Positions 1 to 11,467 of a stretch of DNA of 64,000 nt are shown piece after piece. Both the position numbers and the translations under genes were made by a program. Origin of the DNA: Deinandra increscens subsp. villosa (taxonomy: Eukaryota; Streptophyta; Magnoliopsida; Asterales; Asteraceae); contig JBCNJP010000003.1 of the NCBI GenBank assembly GCA_039602395.1, forward strand, positions 15,223,167 through 15,287,166, given 5' to 3'. Within the stretch, counting starts at the first letter, position 1, and each line of letters starts with the position of its first letter. The notes under the pieces are model-generated. The model made no database searches. It had not been told where the DNA came from and was given only the letters and a program-made list of their open reading frames with translations.

Positions 1-1633
1 CATCGTTTTTTTTCTTTTGTTCAATTTAGTTTCACTAAATTACTCCCTAAGTCCCTCTAGTTCTAAGTTTAGGTTATTTAAAACCAAGACACCATTTTAA
101 CAATTCAAGTCCTCAAGCTTTCATATTTAATATAGTTGGCACGTAATTTTAGTGTACCATAATTCGGATTCACGCTTAACGTGAATCTAACGGGATTTTA
201 ACTATATAAGAATCAGGATGTTACATATTCCAATCTAGCATAGCCGGGGGAGAAGAAGAAAATTCATCGTCAGTGGAGAAAGCCCCATCCTCATCTCTCG
301 TGATTGCCATCAAAATGGTTAAAAGAGAGAGAAGAATAGTGAGTATCGAATGCGGATAGCGCCATTGAAGAATAGTAAAAGTATTCTTCTTATTTGTTTA
401 TTGAATAAGTTTGTACAAAGAGATCATATCCTTCGTGAGGTTTACATCAAGGATTTTACACTACTCTTTGAAGGTGACGTTAAGAATAACCTCCTTGATA
501 GTGACCCATGCTCTCTCATTAGTGGATCAAGTCATGTCTTGTTGAAGGGACACGTAGCCGCATCCCATAGGTTACTAGGGAACATTATGTGGGCCTGCTC
601 GCATGTTAAGTCATAACAGAATGTGAGTGTGAACCCGGAACATGCTTTCGGCTCGGATCCATGAGAGATATTAAATGTGGGTTGGGCATGATCCAAGACC
701 TCATACCATATCTCTTCAGTGATGCTGTTTTTATCAGGAAGAAAATATGGATTGTTTTTTTTTACATTTAAATTAGAACGGTTACTTGTCTCAAGATTTA
801 AACTCATAATCTTTTAGTTGAGATCTAATGGAATTAGATTTAATTCCTGAGTGTATTTGTGTTTGGTTATAAAATGGAATTGGATTGTATTCAAATAAAA
901 AATATCAAGTTACCCTTGTCCCCAACCCAATTCTTCCCCACCACAGACTAAAAACCCCAACCTTAGTTGATCTCATGTCGTCAAACTTCTCATCGATTTC
1001 CATGGAATCATTGAGCATCGTTGATTTTTGATTTGGATTGTGGACATTGATTTTACGACTGAAATCCGTTTATGGTTCTTGGTTTCGATTTGCGGAAGCT
1101 ATGACCTTTGTTGTTTGGTTATCCCGGTTTGCGATTTTGATCCATTCAAGTTTTTTACATGAAATTTGATGATATTTTGATTATATAAAAAGAAGAACCG
1201 GGTGTTTGAAGGAGGAAGAACGGGGTACTTTGATAATCTTAAAATATTTCATAGGAATGTTTCAGATTCCGTCCACGTGACGAAGGAAAGTTTGGTTGTT
1301 GGAATGTTGTCCTTTCAAATTCCATTATATGCAAACCAAAACCAAAACCAAACTTGATTTTGAATGACAACTTTTCAATTGTGATTCCTTTAAATTCACG
1401 AACCAAATAGGCCTTTTTAATTCTTCATGATAAAGGAACTTGATAGAATTTTTTTCGTTCCAATACCCAACCAAATAGCATTTGGGAAAATATATATATC
1501 CCTAAAAAAATGTCTTCTAAGTCAAAGCAGTTGATATTATGTAACTGATGCCCGATACGAAATGCATCGGTTACATATCCCATATAATCAAGTCCCGTTA
1601 ATTAAATCATTGATGAGAAGATAAATAGACTAT
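1..1633. other. Gene-poor AT-rich DNA, no recognised gene
   Basis: No ORF here resembles a family I know. An 88-codon ORF at 350-616 (+) starts inside purine-rich sequence and has no recognisable domain; the opposite-strand ORF at 532-807 overlaps it and is equally featureless. From about 830 to 1490 there are degenerate stretches of the kind 'ggaattagatt', 'caaattccatta' and 'accaaaaccaaaacc' that suggest an old MITE, but I could not fix termini or a target-site duplication. Confidence 0.5.
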
Positions 1634-1911
1634 GGGGCTGTTTGGTTCGGCTGTAGGGGGTCTGAATGGAAAAATCGTCTGACCGATACAGACTTTTCTG
1701 TGCTAAGGAGGTGTTTGGTTCGATGGAAGCAGCTGTCCGATTAAGATATTTCAGTCTGTCCGAATAAGCTGTTGAGGAGGTGCTGTCTGATTAAGACGAG
1801 CTGCTGAAGGGCTGAAACCGAGTTGTGAGCGTGAAAAACGGGTTGCTGAAGGGTTGAAATGAAACTTTGAAAGGGGGCTGGGGCTGAAACGAAAAAAAAA
1901 AACTGGTGACC

Positions 1912-2095
1912 CGGTTTTTCGGAGTTGCATTCGTGCCCGCAGGTCGTGCGGACGGGAAGGCAATTTAACCAAATTTGCACCCCCCCTGCGCGCGGGTAGA
2001 TACCGGAATAAAACACAACATAAGAACTTAACATGTCATGTAGGTTTTCATATATAAACTAACCGTGTTTTTGTTCCCACATCAATGTGGGACAA
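1912..2095 (-). repeat. Diverged copy of the Copia LTR seen at 36336-37160 and 41901-42724
   Basis: Blocks match the later LTRs in the same order: 'gcattcgtgcccgcaggtcg', then a C-run followed by 'gcgcgcgggtag', then 'aataaaacacaacataag', then 'ttgttcccacatcaatgtgg'. Identity is clearly partial, with substitutions and indels. The direction corresponds to the minus-strand element. This is an LTR fragment embedded in the Harbinger-like MITE, either by insertion before the MITE moved or by capture. Confidence 0.6.
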
Positions 2096-2235
2096 ACTTT
2101 AATGAAAAAAATAGACCTTTTGTTCTCACAACAATATGAGACAAGATAATGAAAGAAAATTTTGATGTTTTGTTCCCATACCAATATGGGACAAGCTACA
2201 TGAAAGAAAAAATATATTTTTTTATTCTCACACTG
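2068..2235. repeat. Three to four copies of a roughly 50 bp repeat with a palindromic core
   Basis: Units begin near 2068, 2118, 2168 and (degenerate) 2218. Each carries 'ttttgttcccacatcaatgt' or a variant, then 'gggacaa', so that TCCCACAT and ATGTGGGA can pair as a hairpin. The same TCCCACA...TGTGGGA palindrome occurs once in each LTR of the 36.3-42.7 kb Copia element, so the array looks like expansion of an LTR motif. Confidence 0.55.
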
Positions 2236-2696
2236 ATTTGTTAGTGTTTTATTTTATTTTATTATACAGTCATTCAGATGTCCAAACAAACAGCACATAA
2301 TGATTCAGCACCTTATTGATTCAGTACTTCTTTATCATACAGACAACTTATCATTCAGCACCATATGATTCAGCACGAACCAAACATCCCCTATAAGTAA
2401 AATGAGTTAAACAGCGCATCTGTATTCTTTGCTTGTACCGTACAAGCAAAGTTAAATTTTATAATTTATGGAACCGATGCGATGCAAAGATAGTCAATTT
2501 TATGCCTCACCTCATCAAGCCCCCAAGTCCATTAGCTTATCTTAAAGTCAACGTTGCCACTTATTAGGCACCCTTATCCCCTGAGCATTTTGCCTTTCAT
2601 AAGAGACATCACCCATCGTTTTCTTCAAAGATTCGTTTTCCATCGAACCACTCTGAGTTGCCATTGATTCCATACCATATCTTATCATATTCTTGT

Positions 2697-3255
2697 AAGG
2701 GTATTAGTAATACCCTTCCCGATTGGATCGGGAAGGTGAAAACGGGATGACGGGATCGATCGGGAAGTCGGGAGAACCAGGAAGGTGAGATCGGGATCGG
2801 GAAGGTTCGGGATCGGGAAGGTGAAAATGGGGTTGGGGCACCGAGGGGGAAGTGCTTCGGTGGTTTGGGCCGGAGATCTGGTGCGCAGCGGAAGATGGCG
2901 GCGACGTGGTGGTCGGAATAGTCACAGGCGGCGGCGACGTGGTGATTTGGGCCGGAGATCTGGTGCGCGGCGGAAGTGGCATTTGTTGCCGGAATTCCTT
3001 GCCGGAGAGTGGAATTTGTTGCCGGAGAGTGTGGGGGGAGTGGGGGTGGGGAAGAAGCTGTGTTTTATTTGGTTTTTTATTTGGTTTTTTATTTTAAATA
3101 ATTTGTTATAAAAAATGTTTGGGGAAATGGGGAAATGGGGAAGTGGGGAAACCATAATCCATAAAATGGGAAAAAATGGGAAGGGGTGGGGAATGAGGAG
3201 GTGGCACCAAAAATAGAGTGGGGAAATGGGGGTGTGGGGAAACCATTACTCTTAA
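2697..3255. other. GC-rich G/A-rich segment with internal duplication, possible MITE
   Basis: This stands out from its AT-rich surroundings. It begins at 'agggtattagtaataccc' and ends at 'gtggggaaaccattactctt', so both edges carry an AGTAAT-type motif in inverted orientation followed by C-rich sequence, as in a MITE. Inside, 'tttgggccggagatctggtg' occurs twice (about 2865 and 2945), and 'aaatggggaa' runs are repeated from 3120. Overlapping ORFs on both strands are by-products of the composition; none has a domain I recognise. Confidence 0.35.
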
Positions 3256-4489
3256 CCTAAGTAATTTTTTTTAACTGCTAAATCATAAATCACCCAAGGG
3301 GAAGCTTTTAAAGGGCCAGACGGGGTTCCGACCCGGTCCGTTTTTTCGTTCCGTAATATAAATTTATACTTGTTCGGTCCGAAAAAAGTTTATATACTTA
3401 GTCCGGCCCTATCCGTCTTTAGTCCGGCCCCATCTCCATTTCGGCACAAGCTTCGCCCCTGAAATCACCATACATGTATGGTTTCCTCCTAATAGTGGTT
3501 TTCAAGCCATGTACTCATATAATGGAGATGATCGGGTGGTATCAATCGTCCATTGATGATCCAAATTTACTGTTAAAAAAATATGAATTTAAATTTAGAA
3601 CTTTTTAATTAAAGAATCATCAATTTACCACCATATTATCCCGTTAGAGACTTTACTGTTATATATAACATGCATCTGACTAATATTCAGAATCGAAGTT
3701 AATATGATAGCAGGGAGGGGAGAAGAGGAAATGCAACGACGGTGGGGGTCCTGTGGTTGCATAATAAAATGTTGACAAGTGGTGCTCGTTTATTTGGATC
3801 CCTTTATTATAATATAATATAACTAGTTGTCGATCATCGTCTATTGTGTTTGTTCTTATTAAATAAAATTTATATAAAAATAAACAGCATATAAAACGGA
3901 ATATTAGAAACTAAAATGAAAAAAAAAAACTAGCGGTATTATTACCCGTGTGTTGCGGCAGAGATAATTTCGTATTCATGTTAAACCTACTCTATATCGC
4001 AAGAACACAAAAAACTAATGGAATCTGACACATCTATGATCTATGTCTTAAGCATGCTCAATATCACAGCAAACATATACTATGAAATTTTTTTTTTTTA
4101 AAGAGAGGTTTAGAAAAAAAGAGCTTGAACACGCTTTAGAAAGATAAAAAAGTGAGGGTGAGTAGCAAGATTCGAACTAGGGTTGAATCAATGAAACATT
4201 AAAAAAAAATCATATACTAAATTAAATCAACACGACTATATCTTAAACACGATGTATATTGTAGCCTAGAGGCAAACTTGTACATTTATGCTTTAATATT
4301 TATAATGAACTACATTAGCCCGTTATATCATAACTAAAGGTTTTAGAGTGTTCCCTTGTAAAATTAAAAGTTCTATGGTTAAACTCTAAAATAACAAAAC
4401 TAAAAATCGTTGGAAATTAATGTTTACTCTCTAAATGTTAAAAGATAAGTGGTCAAACATCAAAGTAATAAAACTTAACAATTACTCCA
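3256..4489. other. Intergenic DNA with a possible Helitron 3' end
   Basis: No gene seen. A G/C-rich patch near 3310-3450 repeats 'ccggccc'/'tccggtccg' motifs. At 3930-3960 the minus strand reads 'TGCCGCAACACACGGGT', then AT-rich bases, then CTAG followed by T, resembling the hairpin-CTAG terminus of plant Helitrons. I could not find a matching TC start to the right, so I do not call an element. Confidence 0.35.
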
Positions 4490-4735
4490 TACTGTCTTCT
4501 GGGATTTACCCCAGCGGACATCCTGCTCGTTCCCCTACCTAAAGATCCTGAGTTCAAGCCATGGGAGCAACACTTGTTGAAAGGCAATATGCCTACAAGT
4601 GTTTGCTCATGGGGGTTTTTACTCCACGCGTGATAGGGCAATGATAGATTGAACATGTGCCATCGGATATGATTGAGTGGACTATTTAGAAGACCCCTGT
4701 TAGTGATCCACACAATTATACAGAGAAAAAAAAGT
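4490..4735 (+). repeat. Possible tRNA-derived SINE
   Basis: A pol III-like A box ('ccccagcggacatcc', 4509-4523) is followed about 35 bp later by a B-box-like 'gagttcaagcc' (about 4550-4560), the arrangement of tRNA-derived SINE heads. A non-coding body of about 170 bp follows, with an A-rich tail near 4722-4735. The boxes deviate from consensus and no target-site duplication is clear, so this is tentative. An ORF on the minus strand over the same interval has no recognisable domain. Confidence 0.35.
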
Positions 4736-5622
4736 CTAATCTATAAAGATTAAAAATTCGGTATCCAAAAATTTAAAGAACAAAAAAGCTTGCAACTAAA
4801 ATTATAAAAATAAAATAAAATAAAAAACTGAAACTTTTGTGGCTAAAGTGAGAAAAACCTTTTATGGCTAAAATAAAAAATTATTGTTAACCAAAAAAAA
4901 GCCAAAATATACCACTTCAGTTGAAAAAACCGTGAAAACTAAGCTAAAAAATTCGTTTTTTGTTCCGATTTTTTTATGGTGACTCTCTAGCTTAAAAAAA
5001 ACACCATTTATGAAAAAAATATAAAAAAAAACGCCGAGTAAATTTGTTTAAAAAAAATATTTAAGAACCGACTTTTTTGCAATAAGAAGTTAACCGGCCA
5101 AAAAAGAGGTTCAAAATTTGTTATTTTTTTAGATGTATTTTTTTTATAGATTCTACATTCATTTTTGATGGTTTTAGTGAAAAAAAATAAAAAAGCGCCT
5201 AGAGATTTTTTTTTTAATTATTTACAGATTTTGTTACATATGTAACAAGACATTTTACAAATGTAACAGGTCAATGTTACATATATAACATGACGTAACC
5301 TCAAATTTCAGAATTTAAAAAAAAAAACTACTAGGCGTTTTTTTGATTTTTTTTCACCATGGGGCTTGTATTAACACATATAATCACTACAAAAAATTTG
5401 AAGAAAAAATAAATCGTTTTGTGGTAGTTTCCACGGTTTTTCCAACTTAAAGAGGTTTACGATTAAAAGTAGATCTATAGATCCGGTTTATGACCCAATA
5501 AAATCCTCCGTCTAAACCTTGATATCGTTTTCATTCCTTCTCACACATACACATCTCTCTACCCCACCTCCCTTTGATCGCAACCCCCATTCCAATTGAA
5601 GCATGGGAACCACTGACAGTTC
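4736..5622. other. AT-rich intergenic DNA
   Basis: Long A and T runs and simple 'aaaaaa' tracts predominate. 'gttacat' units recur near 5230-5300. No ORF or terminal structure that I can support. Confidence 0.5.
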
Positions 5623-5798
5623 TTTCATTTGAGGGCCGGCTCTTAAGAGTTCATGGGTCATGCAACATTTTGGGTTTAGTTATATTGCTAATCAGTTGTA
5701 AGTTCCACTAAAGATAATTTTTCATTTGAGGGCCGGCTCTGGGTCATGCAACATTTGGGTTAAGTTATATTGCTAATCAGTTCTAAGTTCCACTAAAG
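5623..5798. repeat. Tandem duplication, two copies of about 85 bp
   Basis: 'tttcatttgagggccggctc' begins near 5623 and again near 5720. Both copies run through 'gggtcatgcaacattt', 'agttatattgctaatcagtt' and 'aagttccactaaag'. The first copy has about 10 bp extra ('ttaagagttcat' area). The function is unknown. Confidence 0.8.
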
Positions 5799-6867
5799 GT
5801 AGTTGTCCGATTTGTCTCGGTAGTGATATGTAATAAGAACCTTTTGTTTTCGTTTGTGCAGATGTTTAAATTTTAGAATCCTATTTAAGAATTTACATGA
5901 GATCAGAATAACAATATAATGATGTGACACAGAGCTTGTGCACCTGTCCAAAATAGTCATCAGTGTAAGGACCTCTATAGGGATCTCTTTGATGGTAACA
6001 CTTGGTCCATCATCACAACATTATACCGAAACCGCGAAGACCATAAGGAATATGCCCCAACAATGGTTTTTCAATGCATTCACACAACCAAGTCCAAGTG
6101 TCCAACAATGCATCAGTCAACTAGCCGGTGCCCCATTGAAGATGAGCATGGGAAAATACAATGGTCCATGAGTAATTGGGTACCAAATGGAATGGGACCA
6201 GGTTTGTGATATGGTTTTACACTCGAGGATGAAACTGGGAATACCAAAACCCATCCCACGCCTGACCCATTGCCATCCCGACACATTAATCCTTTAAAAA
6301 TTTTATGTACATTTTTTCCTATGAGATTAGTAGTTGCTCAGATCATGTTATACCGCAAGTGTTTGATGTTTTGTACACACACATAATGCATTATAATAAC
6401 ATGCATGCATTATTTCATGTGCCCAAGTTTCTTGATGTTTTTTGTCTACATAACATGAATTATTCATGCATAAACAACATGCTGCAATTCTTACAAGTGA
6501 CAAGACAGTCCTTTCTGTTTTTTCATTTTCCATGAATATATTTTCTAGTATTTTCAGTCAGTGACACAATTCAGAGACATCAATCGACCAGGAAATAGCA
6601 TATATCCGTAAGGCCTAGATTCCCCTTTTAGGCTTTTACCGTTCTAAATTGATCTTAATTATCTCACTTTATTATTTCTAGAACTATGAACAATGAAGAA
6701 AGAAATACCATAAAAAAAGAATAATTTAAAAAAAAAAAACATAGCCAAAAAGAAGGATGCAATTTCTCATTTGTAACTCGAGTTATATGTTGATCTACAT
6801 GTTGAATAAAAATGCTTAAAGCATTTTATATCATAATCTCAATTAATGTGTAGCTACAGATAAAATT
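5799..6867. other. Sequence downstream of the CHCH gene, no recognised gene
   Basis: A 77-codon ORF at 5938-6171 (+) and overlapping ORFs near 6305-6535 on both strands show no domain I recognise. Because the CHCH gene is on the minus strand and stops at 6868, its 3' UTR should lie here; a minus-strand AATAAA signal is present at about 6668-6673, roughly 200 bp past the stop. Confidence 0.4.
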
Positions 6868-9326
6868 TCAGCCCTGTTTCTTACCTGTGTCCTGAACTTT
6901 TGCTGGTGTCCCTTCTGCCAGTGAGAACTTCTTCACTTTCTGAAGGAGAAAAGATGAAAGATACATGAAGTAAAGAGCCAATGGCATTATGGTAGGTAAC
7001 AAACACAAAAAATATCATCCACACGTAAAGGAAAATGAGTCTTCTTTATATGAGAAATACAAGAGAAAAGGGTCATTTCTAAGGACTCGCAATACAAGTT
7101 TATTCTATTAGTGATCTAACTCAAACCATATAAATTTCCTTTGTAGTCAGATAAGTAAATTCCAAATGTTATACACATTCTAGTTACTAAATAACTCACC
7201 AAACTAGATAAGATGCCAATATGTCTTTTCTTATGCAATAATAAGCTAGGTGTGCATCTAATACAGAACCGATTTAACTACAAGAACCACATAAGCATTT
7301 GTGTATGGTGCATGTCATAGTTGTCAAAGGTGAGTCGTCCAGGCACTCCATCGAGCTTCAGGCAGATTCCAGTGAAATCTTGCAATTTATGGGGATCTGT
7401 TATAAAACATTCAAAAATGGCTTGGAACCAGCCTTACACTAGCCCTGAACAAACCTAGAACATGTCAAAACCCCTAAAGTTGGCATGTTTATATTATGCG
7501 CACCATAGTTATTAAAAGCGCTCGCCTACTGCGCCTAGGCGCTATTTCTAGGCGGGGCGCACAAACTGCGCTTCTGGTTCCAAGTGAAAAGAGGCGACAT
7601 ATAGGCAACTTTCCGGTGAGTTTCCGGCCACTTTCCGGCAAACTTAAGGCCAGAATCCGGCTATTTTCGCCTGGACAGGCTATGGTTGTGGTTGAGAAAG
7701 AAGAAGATTGAGAAAATGAGAAGTTCTTGATTTAAAAACTTACTTTCAGGCCAGAATCCGGCGTGATTGCAATGAGTTTCCGGCCAGACTCCCTCTTTAG
7801 ATCTACTTATTTGTTTTATTTCTTCTCTTTATATTTGTCAAGTCTACAGTCTACTTTTGTGTAAGATAAAGAAAAGGAGAAAGGGGAAACACAAGTACAG
7901 TGATTGATTTTCATTTTACTATTGCTTTTTTCTTTTTCTGAAAAAGAAGTTATTTTAATATTAGTATAGGAGTAACTAGATATGGTACACAAGAAAAAAA
8001 AAGAGTATTAATGGAGAAATAACTTAGTAAATATTATTTAAAACTATTATTATGAATATTATATCAATGTAAAAATGTCTTAACCATCCTAAAAAAAGGT
8101 CTAAACTAGCCTAAAACCCCTAAAAGAACTTGGATTATTTTGATATTTGGGATAATTTTGTCATTTTGATACTTTATATTTTATTTTATTATTTTATTAA
8201 AGGGCGCTTTTTTTTTCTCAGGCCCACGCTTTTTTTGCGCCTGGCGCCTAGGCCCTAGGCGAACCCTATGCGCCTTGAGTGAGCCTTTCGCCTTTGATAA
8301 CTATGATGCGCACTGCTTTTTTCGAGCCCTCTTTCTTTAACCGCCTTGCACATAGGCCCAAGGCTCACGCTTTGCGCATTGAGTGCGCATTGCGCCTTTA
8401 AAATCTATGGTGCATGTATGAATAACGTGTAGTGAGAGAGCGAAAGAGAGACGATTGAAAATGGGCTTATGTATCACATTTAAGCAACAGATGTTAGTTC
8501 CTATGCAGTTCTTGCAGTTCTCTAAATAAAATTGGTTATGTATTCATTGTATATTTGTATTGTACATTCATCATATAAGCTACTTCCCAAGTACATTACT
8601 AGTATAATGGACATGAAACCTTGAAACATGCTAATAGAATCATCAAGAAAACAAGAATTGATTCTACACCAAAGAAAGGCATGCTTCCTTCAAATATGAA
8701 TTGAAAAAGCTTATAGCCCAAAGGACTTGATACCTCACAAATGAGTATAGAATGATTATAATCAATTAATCATTTTCAAAGGAAAAGATTATTAAAATGA
8801 AAAGAACTTCAGATAATTGATCCAGTTAACCAATATATGCCAACATGAAGAACATTAACTACTACCATTCTCTTAGATAATCTTAGAAATAAGATTGTTG
8901 CTAGAACAGAAAAACCAGATTGAAATTTTACTCATTTAACTTAACCAGATTAAGAAATCTAAAACTTAATCAGATTATGCGTTTATAACAAACTCTAATC
9001 GAATTATGGAGTCATTATCAGGCATCTAATGATACGGAGCTTCAAATGTCACGCCTAAATAACTAAAGCACAACAAAAGTTAGCATCAAGCTCGAGAGAT
9101 CTTATCTAAGCACCAAAACAATCATGAAATTATGCAGAAATTTTGGAATCTAAAACCAATTTCAATAGCGAAATCAGAAAGGGGATAACGAATTAACCTT
9201 GTCTAAAACGCATTTCCGTAGAGAATTCAGGAGAGCAGTGCATTTTTCTTGATCGAAAGATGAGCTGGTGACACAATTTAGCAATTCCAGTGCTTCTTGT
9301 CCGCAAACGGCTTCAGATTTCTCCAT
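6868..9326 (-). CDS. Twin CX9C (CHCH) domain protein, two exons, 66 aa
   Basis: The coding sequence is complement(join(6868..6939, 9198..9326)). Exon 1 (43 codons) starts MEKSEAVCGQEA. It holds two CX9C motifs, CGQEALELLNC (residues 8-18) and CTALLNSLRKC (about 29-39), the spacing of helix-turn-helix CHCH proteins. Proteins of this family are normally imported into the mitochondrial intermembrane space by the Mia40 oxidative-folding route, and many act in respiratory-chain assembly. Exon 1 ends AAG|GTTAAT and exon 2 begins TTCAG|AAAGTGAAG, phase 0. Exon 2 encodes KVKKFSLAEGTPAKVQDTGK plus three residues, then TGA. Lengths fit exactly (129 + 72 nt). The start is the first ATG after a 5' region with a telo-box. 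The 2258 bp intron is filled with nested hAT MITEs. I recognise the plant Cox19-like CHCH class but not the precise orthologue. Confidence 0.86.
7316..8409. mobile_element. hAT-type MITE (outer), interrupted by a second copy
   Basis: The element runs from CATAGTTGTCAAAGG to CCTTTAAAATCTATG and is flanked by the perfect 8 bp duplication GTGCATGT (7308-7315 and 8410-8417), the length made by hAT transposases. Outer flesh is 7316-7495 and 8314-8409; the rest is a nested insertion. It lies in the intron of the CHCH gene. No transposase is encoded. Confidence 0.8.
7504..8305. mobile_element. hAT-type MITE (inner), same TIR family, nested in 7316-8409
   Basis: Ends read CATAGTTATTAAAAGCG and, reverse-complemented, CATAGTTATCAAAGGCG, with the perfect 8 bp duplication ATGCGCAC at 7496-7503 and 8306-8313. 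The TIR belongs to the same family as the host MITE. Subterminal 'cgcctaggcgc' motifs are repeated. An internal AT-rich portion (about 7790-8200) has no coding potential; the 71-codon ORF at 7496-7711 crosses the boundary and is spurious. Confidence 0.82.
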
Positions 9327-9369
9327 TTTTTTATGAGAGGTTTTGCGAAGACGAAAGAGTTTAAGAAGC

Positions 9370-9377
9370 TAGGGTTT
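9370..9377 (-). promoter_or_regulatory. Telo-box (AAACCCTA) upstream of the CHCH gene
   Basis: The minus strand reads AAACCCTAG about 45 nt upstream of the ATG of the CHCH gene. This motif is common near the 5' ends of plant genes for translation and mitochondrial biogenesis. It supports the gene call and marks the 5' UTR/promoter region; no clear TATA box was seen. Confidence 0.55.
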
Positions 9378-10471
9378 ATGAGCTTAAATAAAAACGTATA
9401 AAACCGACAGCGTTGATAAAAACGAGTTACACCGCGGCACCTGGGTTTTGACTTTTGACCACTAAATTCACAGACTTTTCTTTTAGCCGTAAACCTCCGC
9501 TTTTTAATCACATACGAGACTTAAATCCAAAACTCTTATTTTTAATGTATTTTGATATCGCAACCAACCACTTAGACTATGAATCACGGTATTAAATTCA
9601 TTGACTACACACAGGAGATTTTTGAAAGGATTTATTGGTTCGGTTTTAAATTTCAAATCGTGTTTAAGAACCTGATAATCAAAACTAAATTAATATCAAG
9701 TTAGTTATGTTCTTATAACGGTAAATGTACAACTAAATTTCACATATTAGCCGCGTTTAGAGATTTAAACCTGTGATGATAATCGACATCAAGTTGGTTA
9801 GGCTAAATGTCTTTTGGTAGCAAGGTAATTACGTAAATAGTCTATGTGGTTTGGTCAAATCAACACATTTGGGTATTTATTTTTAAAAGTTGTAATTTTG
9901 TTATCATCTTGTGTTGTCATAATAACGGAATGTTACGTCCTATACACTAGAAATCTTCTGAATTTCATCATTTCACCATCTATCCTTCACAAATCCGAAA
10001 GTTATCTTTTGATCAACATTAGAACTTCTATAAATGACAAACTAGCCAAAACAAGTTTAAATCCGACCAAAATATATCATAAATTATCAATTAGCAGGGC
10101 ATCCGACGGCACAAAAGTGTTTGGATATTATGTATCCATACCTGACAAATCTTGAACCCGACCCGGTTACGACCTGTAAGAGTTACACAAGGTGCAACGC
10201 ACTCTAAACTCGCTAAAATAAATAACCGGTAAAAGAAACGGAAACGTTTGATTATATATATATATATATTATTTATACTAGTTATAAATAATTAATAATT
10301 AATATTATTATTATTATTAACGAGCTTAATAAATAGGTTAACGTAATTTAAATAAAAGTCGTCTTTATTTAAATTCACGGTTGGGCTAAACGTTAATAGA
10401 TTTATATATGACGGTTACTCGTGGACTCGTGTACGAGTTGGGCTTGAAATTCGAGAGGGCCCTATTATCTA
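9378..10471. other. Promoter side of the CHCH gene and intergenic DNA
   Basis: The minus-strand promoter of the CHCH gene should lie at about 9380-9900. The 103-codon ORF at 9844-10155 (+) shows no known domain, and its composition is like the flanks. A short (AT)n run is at about 10254-10270. Confidence 0.45.
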
Positions 10472-10841
10472 GGGATAATTGCATATATCCCCCTATTTTC
10501 AATCTTAATTGCATATTTACCCAACCCAAATAGTCAATTGCATATTTACCCACTTTTATTAAATTTTGTTTTAATGACAATTATACCCCCAAACAATCCC
10601 AAAACGTTGCCCCCAAAAACAATTGATGGATCTGATTAGGTTAAATGTTTCTTTCTCTGTGATGGTTCATCTGTTATTCTCCTTCTCCCAAATCTTCTCC
10701 ATTTGATTTTTGATTTCAGAAGCAAAAGAAGCAACGGTTCTCATTCTTTCTTCTTCGCCATTCATTAGGAAGCATTACGATTTGAGAAGCCAATCGATTG
10801 AGAAAAATGAATGATTGCAGAAAGTGATGACCTGTCGTTGG

Positions 10842-11350
10842 GAGTATTCATATGAACCATTATACTCCTCCTGGTAACCTGCAAAAGATGTGACATTAAC
10901 ATTAGTTTCACGACTGATAGAATACACATCTTGCACCGAGTAGTTACACATCCCTGACTGAGAATTTGCTTGAGAATAGGGAGAAGGTGGCTCGTGGTAC
11001 GGATAAGATGAGTGTGGATCTTCATATTTCCTCTCGTGATATTCATCCTCCATTTCATGCAAAGTGGTCCAGACAATCAGCAGTTGAGTGGGAACGACCC
11101 TTGCAAAAGATGCAGTAGCCGTTTTTCCAACTCGAGGGCGTCTCATAATCTTCATACCCACATAACTTTTTGTACCACCTGACATACCCTGGACATTGCA
11201 AGAGCACGTGATAAAGGCTCCCGCAACAAAAGCATGCATCATCATCATCATAATCATGCATGATGAGTTCAAAATACTTGAATATCTACTATGTCTGCAA
11301 AAGGAACAACCTGCACACAAAATAGAATACCCGAGTAACAACGAACACAA
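10842..11350 (-). pseudogene. Truncated gag with two CCHC zinc knuckles
   Basis: The minus-strand ORF 11261-11055 contains CFCCGSLYHVLLQC and, about 35 residues later, CIFCKGRSHSTADC; both fit C-X2-C-X4-H-X4-C exactly, the nucleic-acid-binding knuckle of retrotransposon Gag. After that ORF stops, a second frame continues with a Tyr/Ser/Pro-rich stretch (about 11050-10842) into the LTR stub, so a frameshift separates them. There is no capsid-type upstream part, protease or reverse transcriptase. The 191-codon ORF over 10775-11350 is the overlapping frame and includes flanking DNA. Confidence 0.6.
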
Positions 11351-11467
11351 ATAATATAATAAAAAAAATAAACAAAAAGAAAATTATTTTTGGATGTTTT
11401 TTTAGAGCTTTAAAGAAAACAAAGAGAACTAAAATCAAACAAAACAAATAACACTAAGCGCACTAGC

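Larger units (their letters stand above)
1634..2391. mobile_element. MITE with GGGG(C/A)TGTTTGG inverted ends (PIF/Harbinger-like)
   Basis: The left end reads GGGGCTGTTTGGTTCGGCTG and the right end, reverse-complemented, GGGGATGTTTGGTTCGTGCT. The two are flanked by TAT on both sides (1631-1633 and 2392-2394). GGG(N)CTGTTTGG ends with a 3 bp duplication are typical of Tourist/Harbinger MITEs, although TAT is not the canonical TWA. The body repeats 'gctgctgaaggg', 'ctgtccgatta' and 'attcagcacc' motifs and holds no transposase. It contains a segment similar to a Copia LTR found elsewhere in this window (1912-2095), so it is a mosaic. Confidence 0.6.

Noticed and set aside
2785..3111. Gly/Arg-rich ORFs on both strands
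   Set aside because: G-rich low-complexity DNA with an internal duplication; open in several frames at once and without family motifs.
10775..11350. 191-codon minus-strand ORF as an intact gene
   Set aside because: The zinc knuckles are in the neighbouring frame and the ORF runs through the LTR stub into flanking DNA, so only part is gag-derived.
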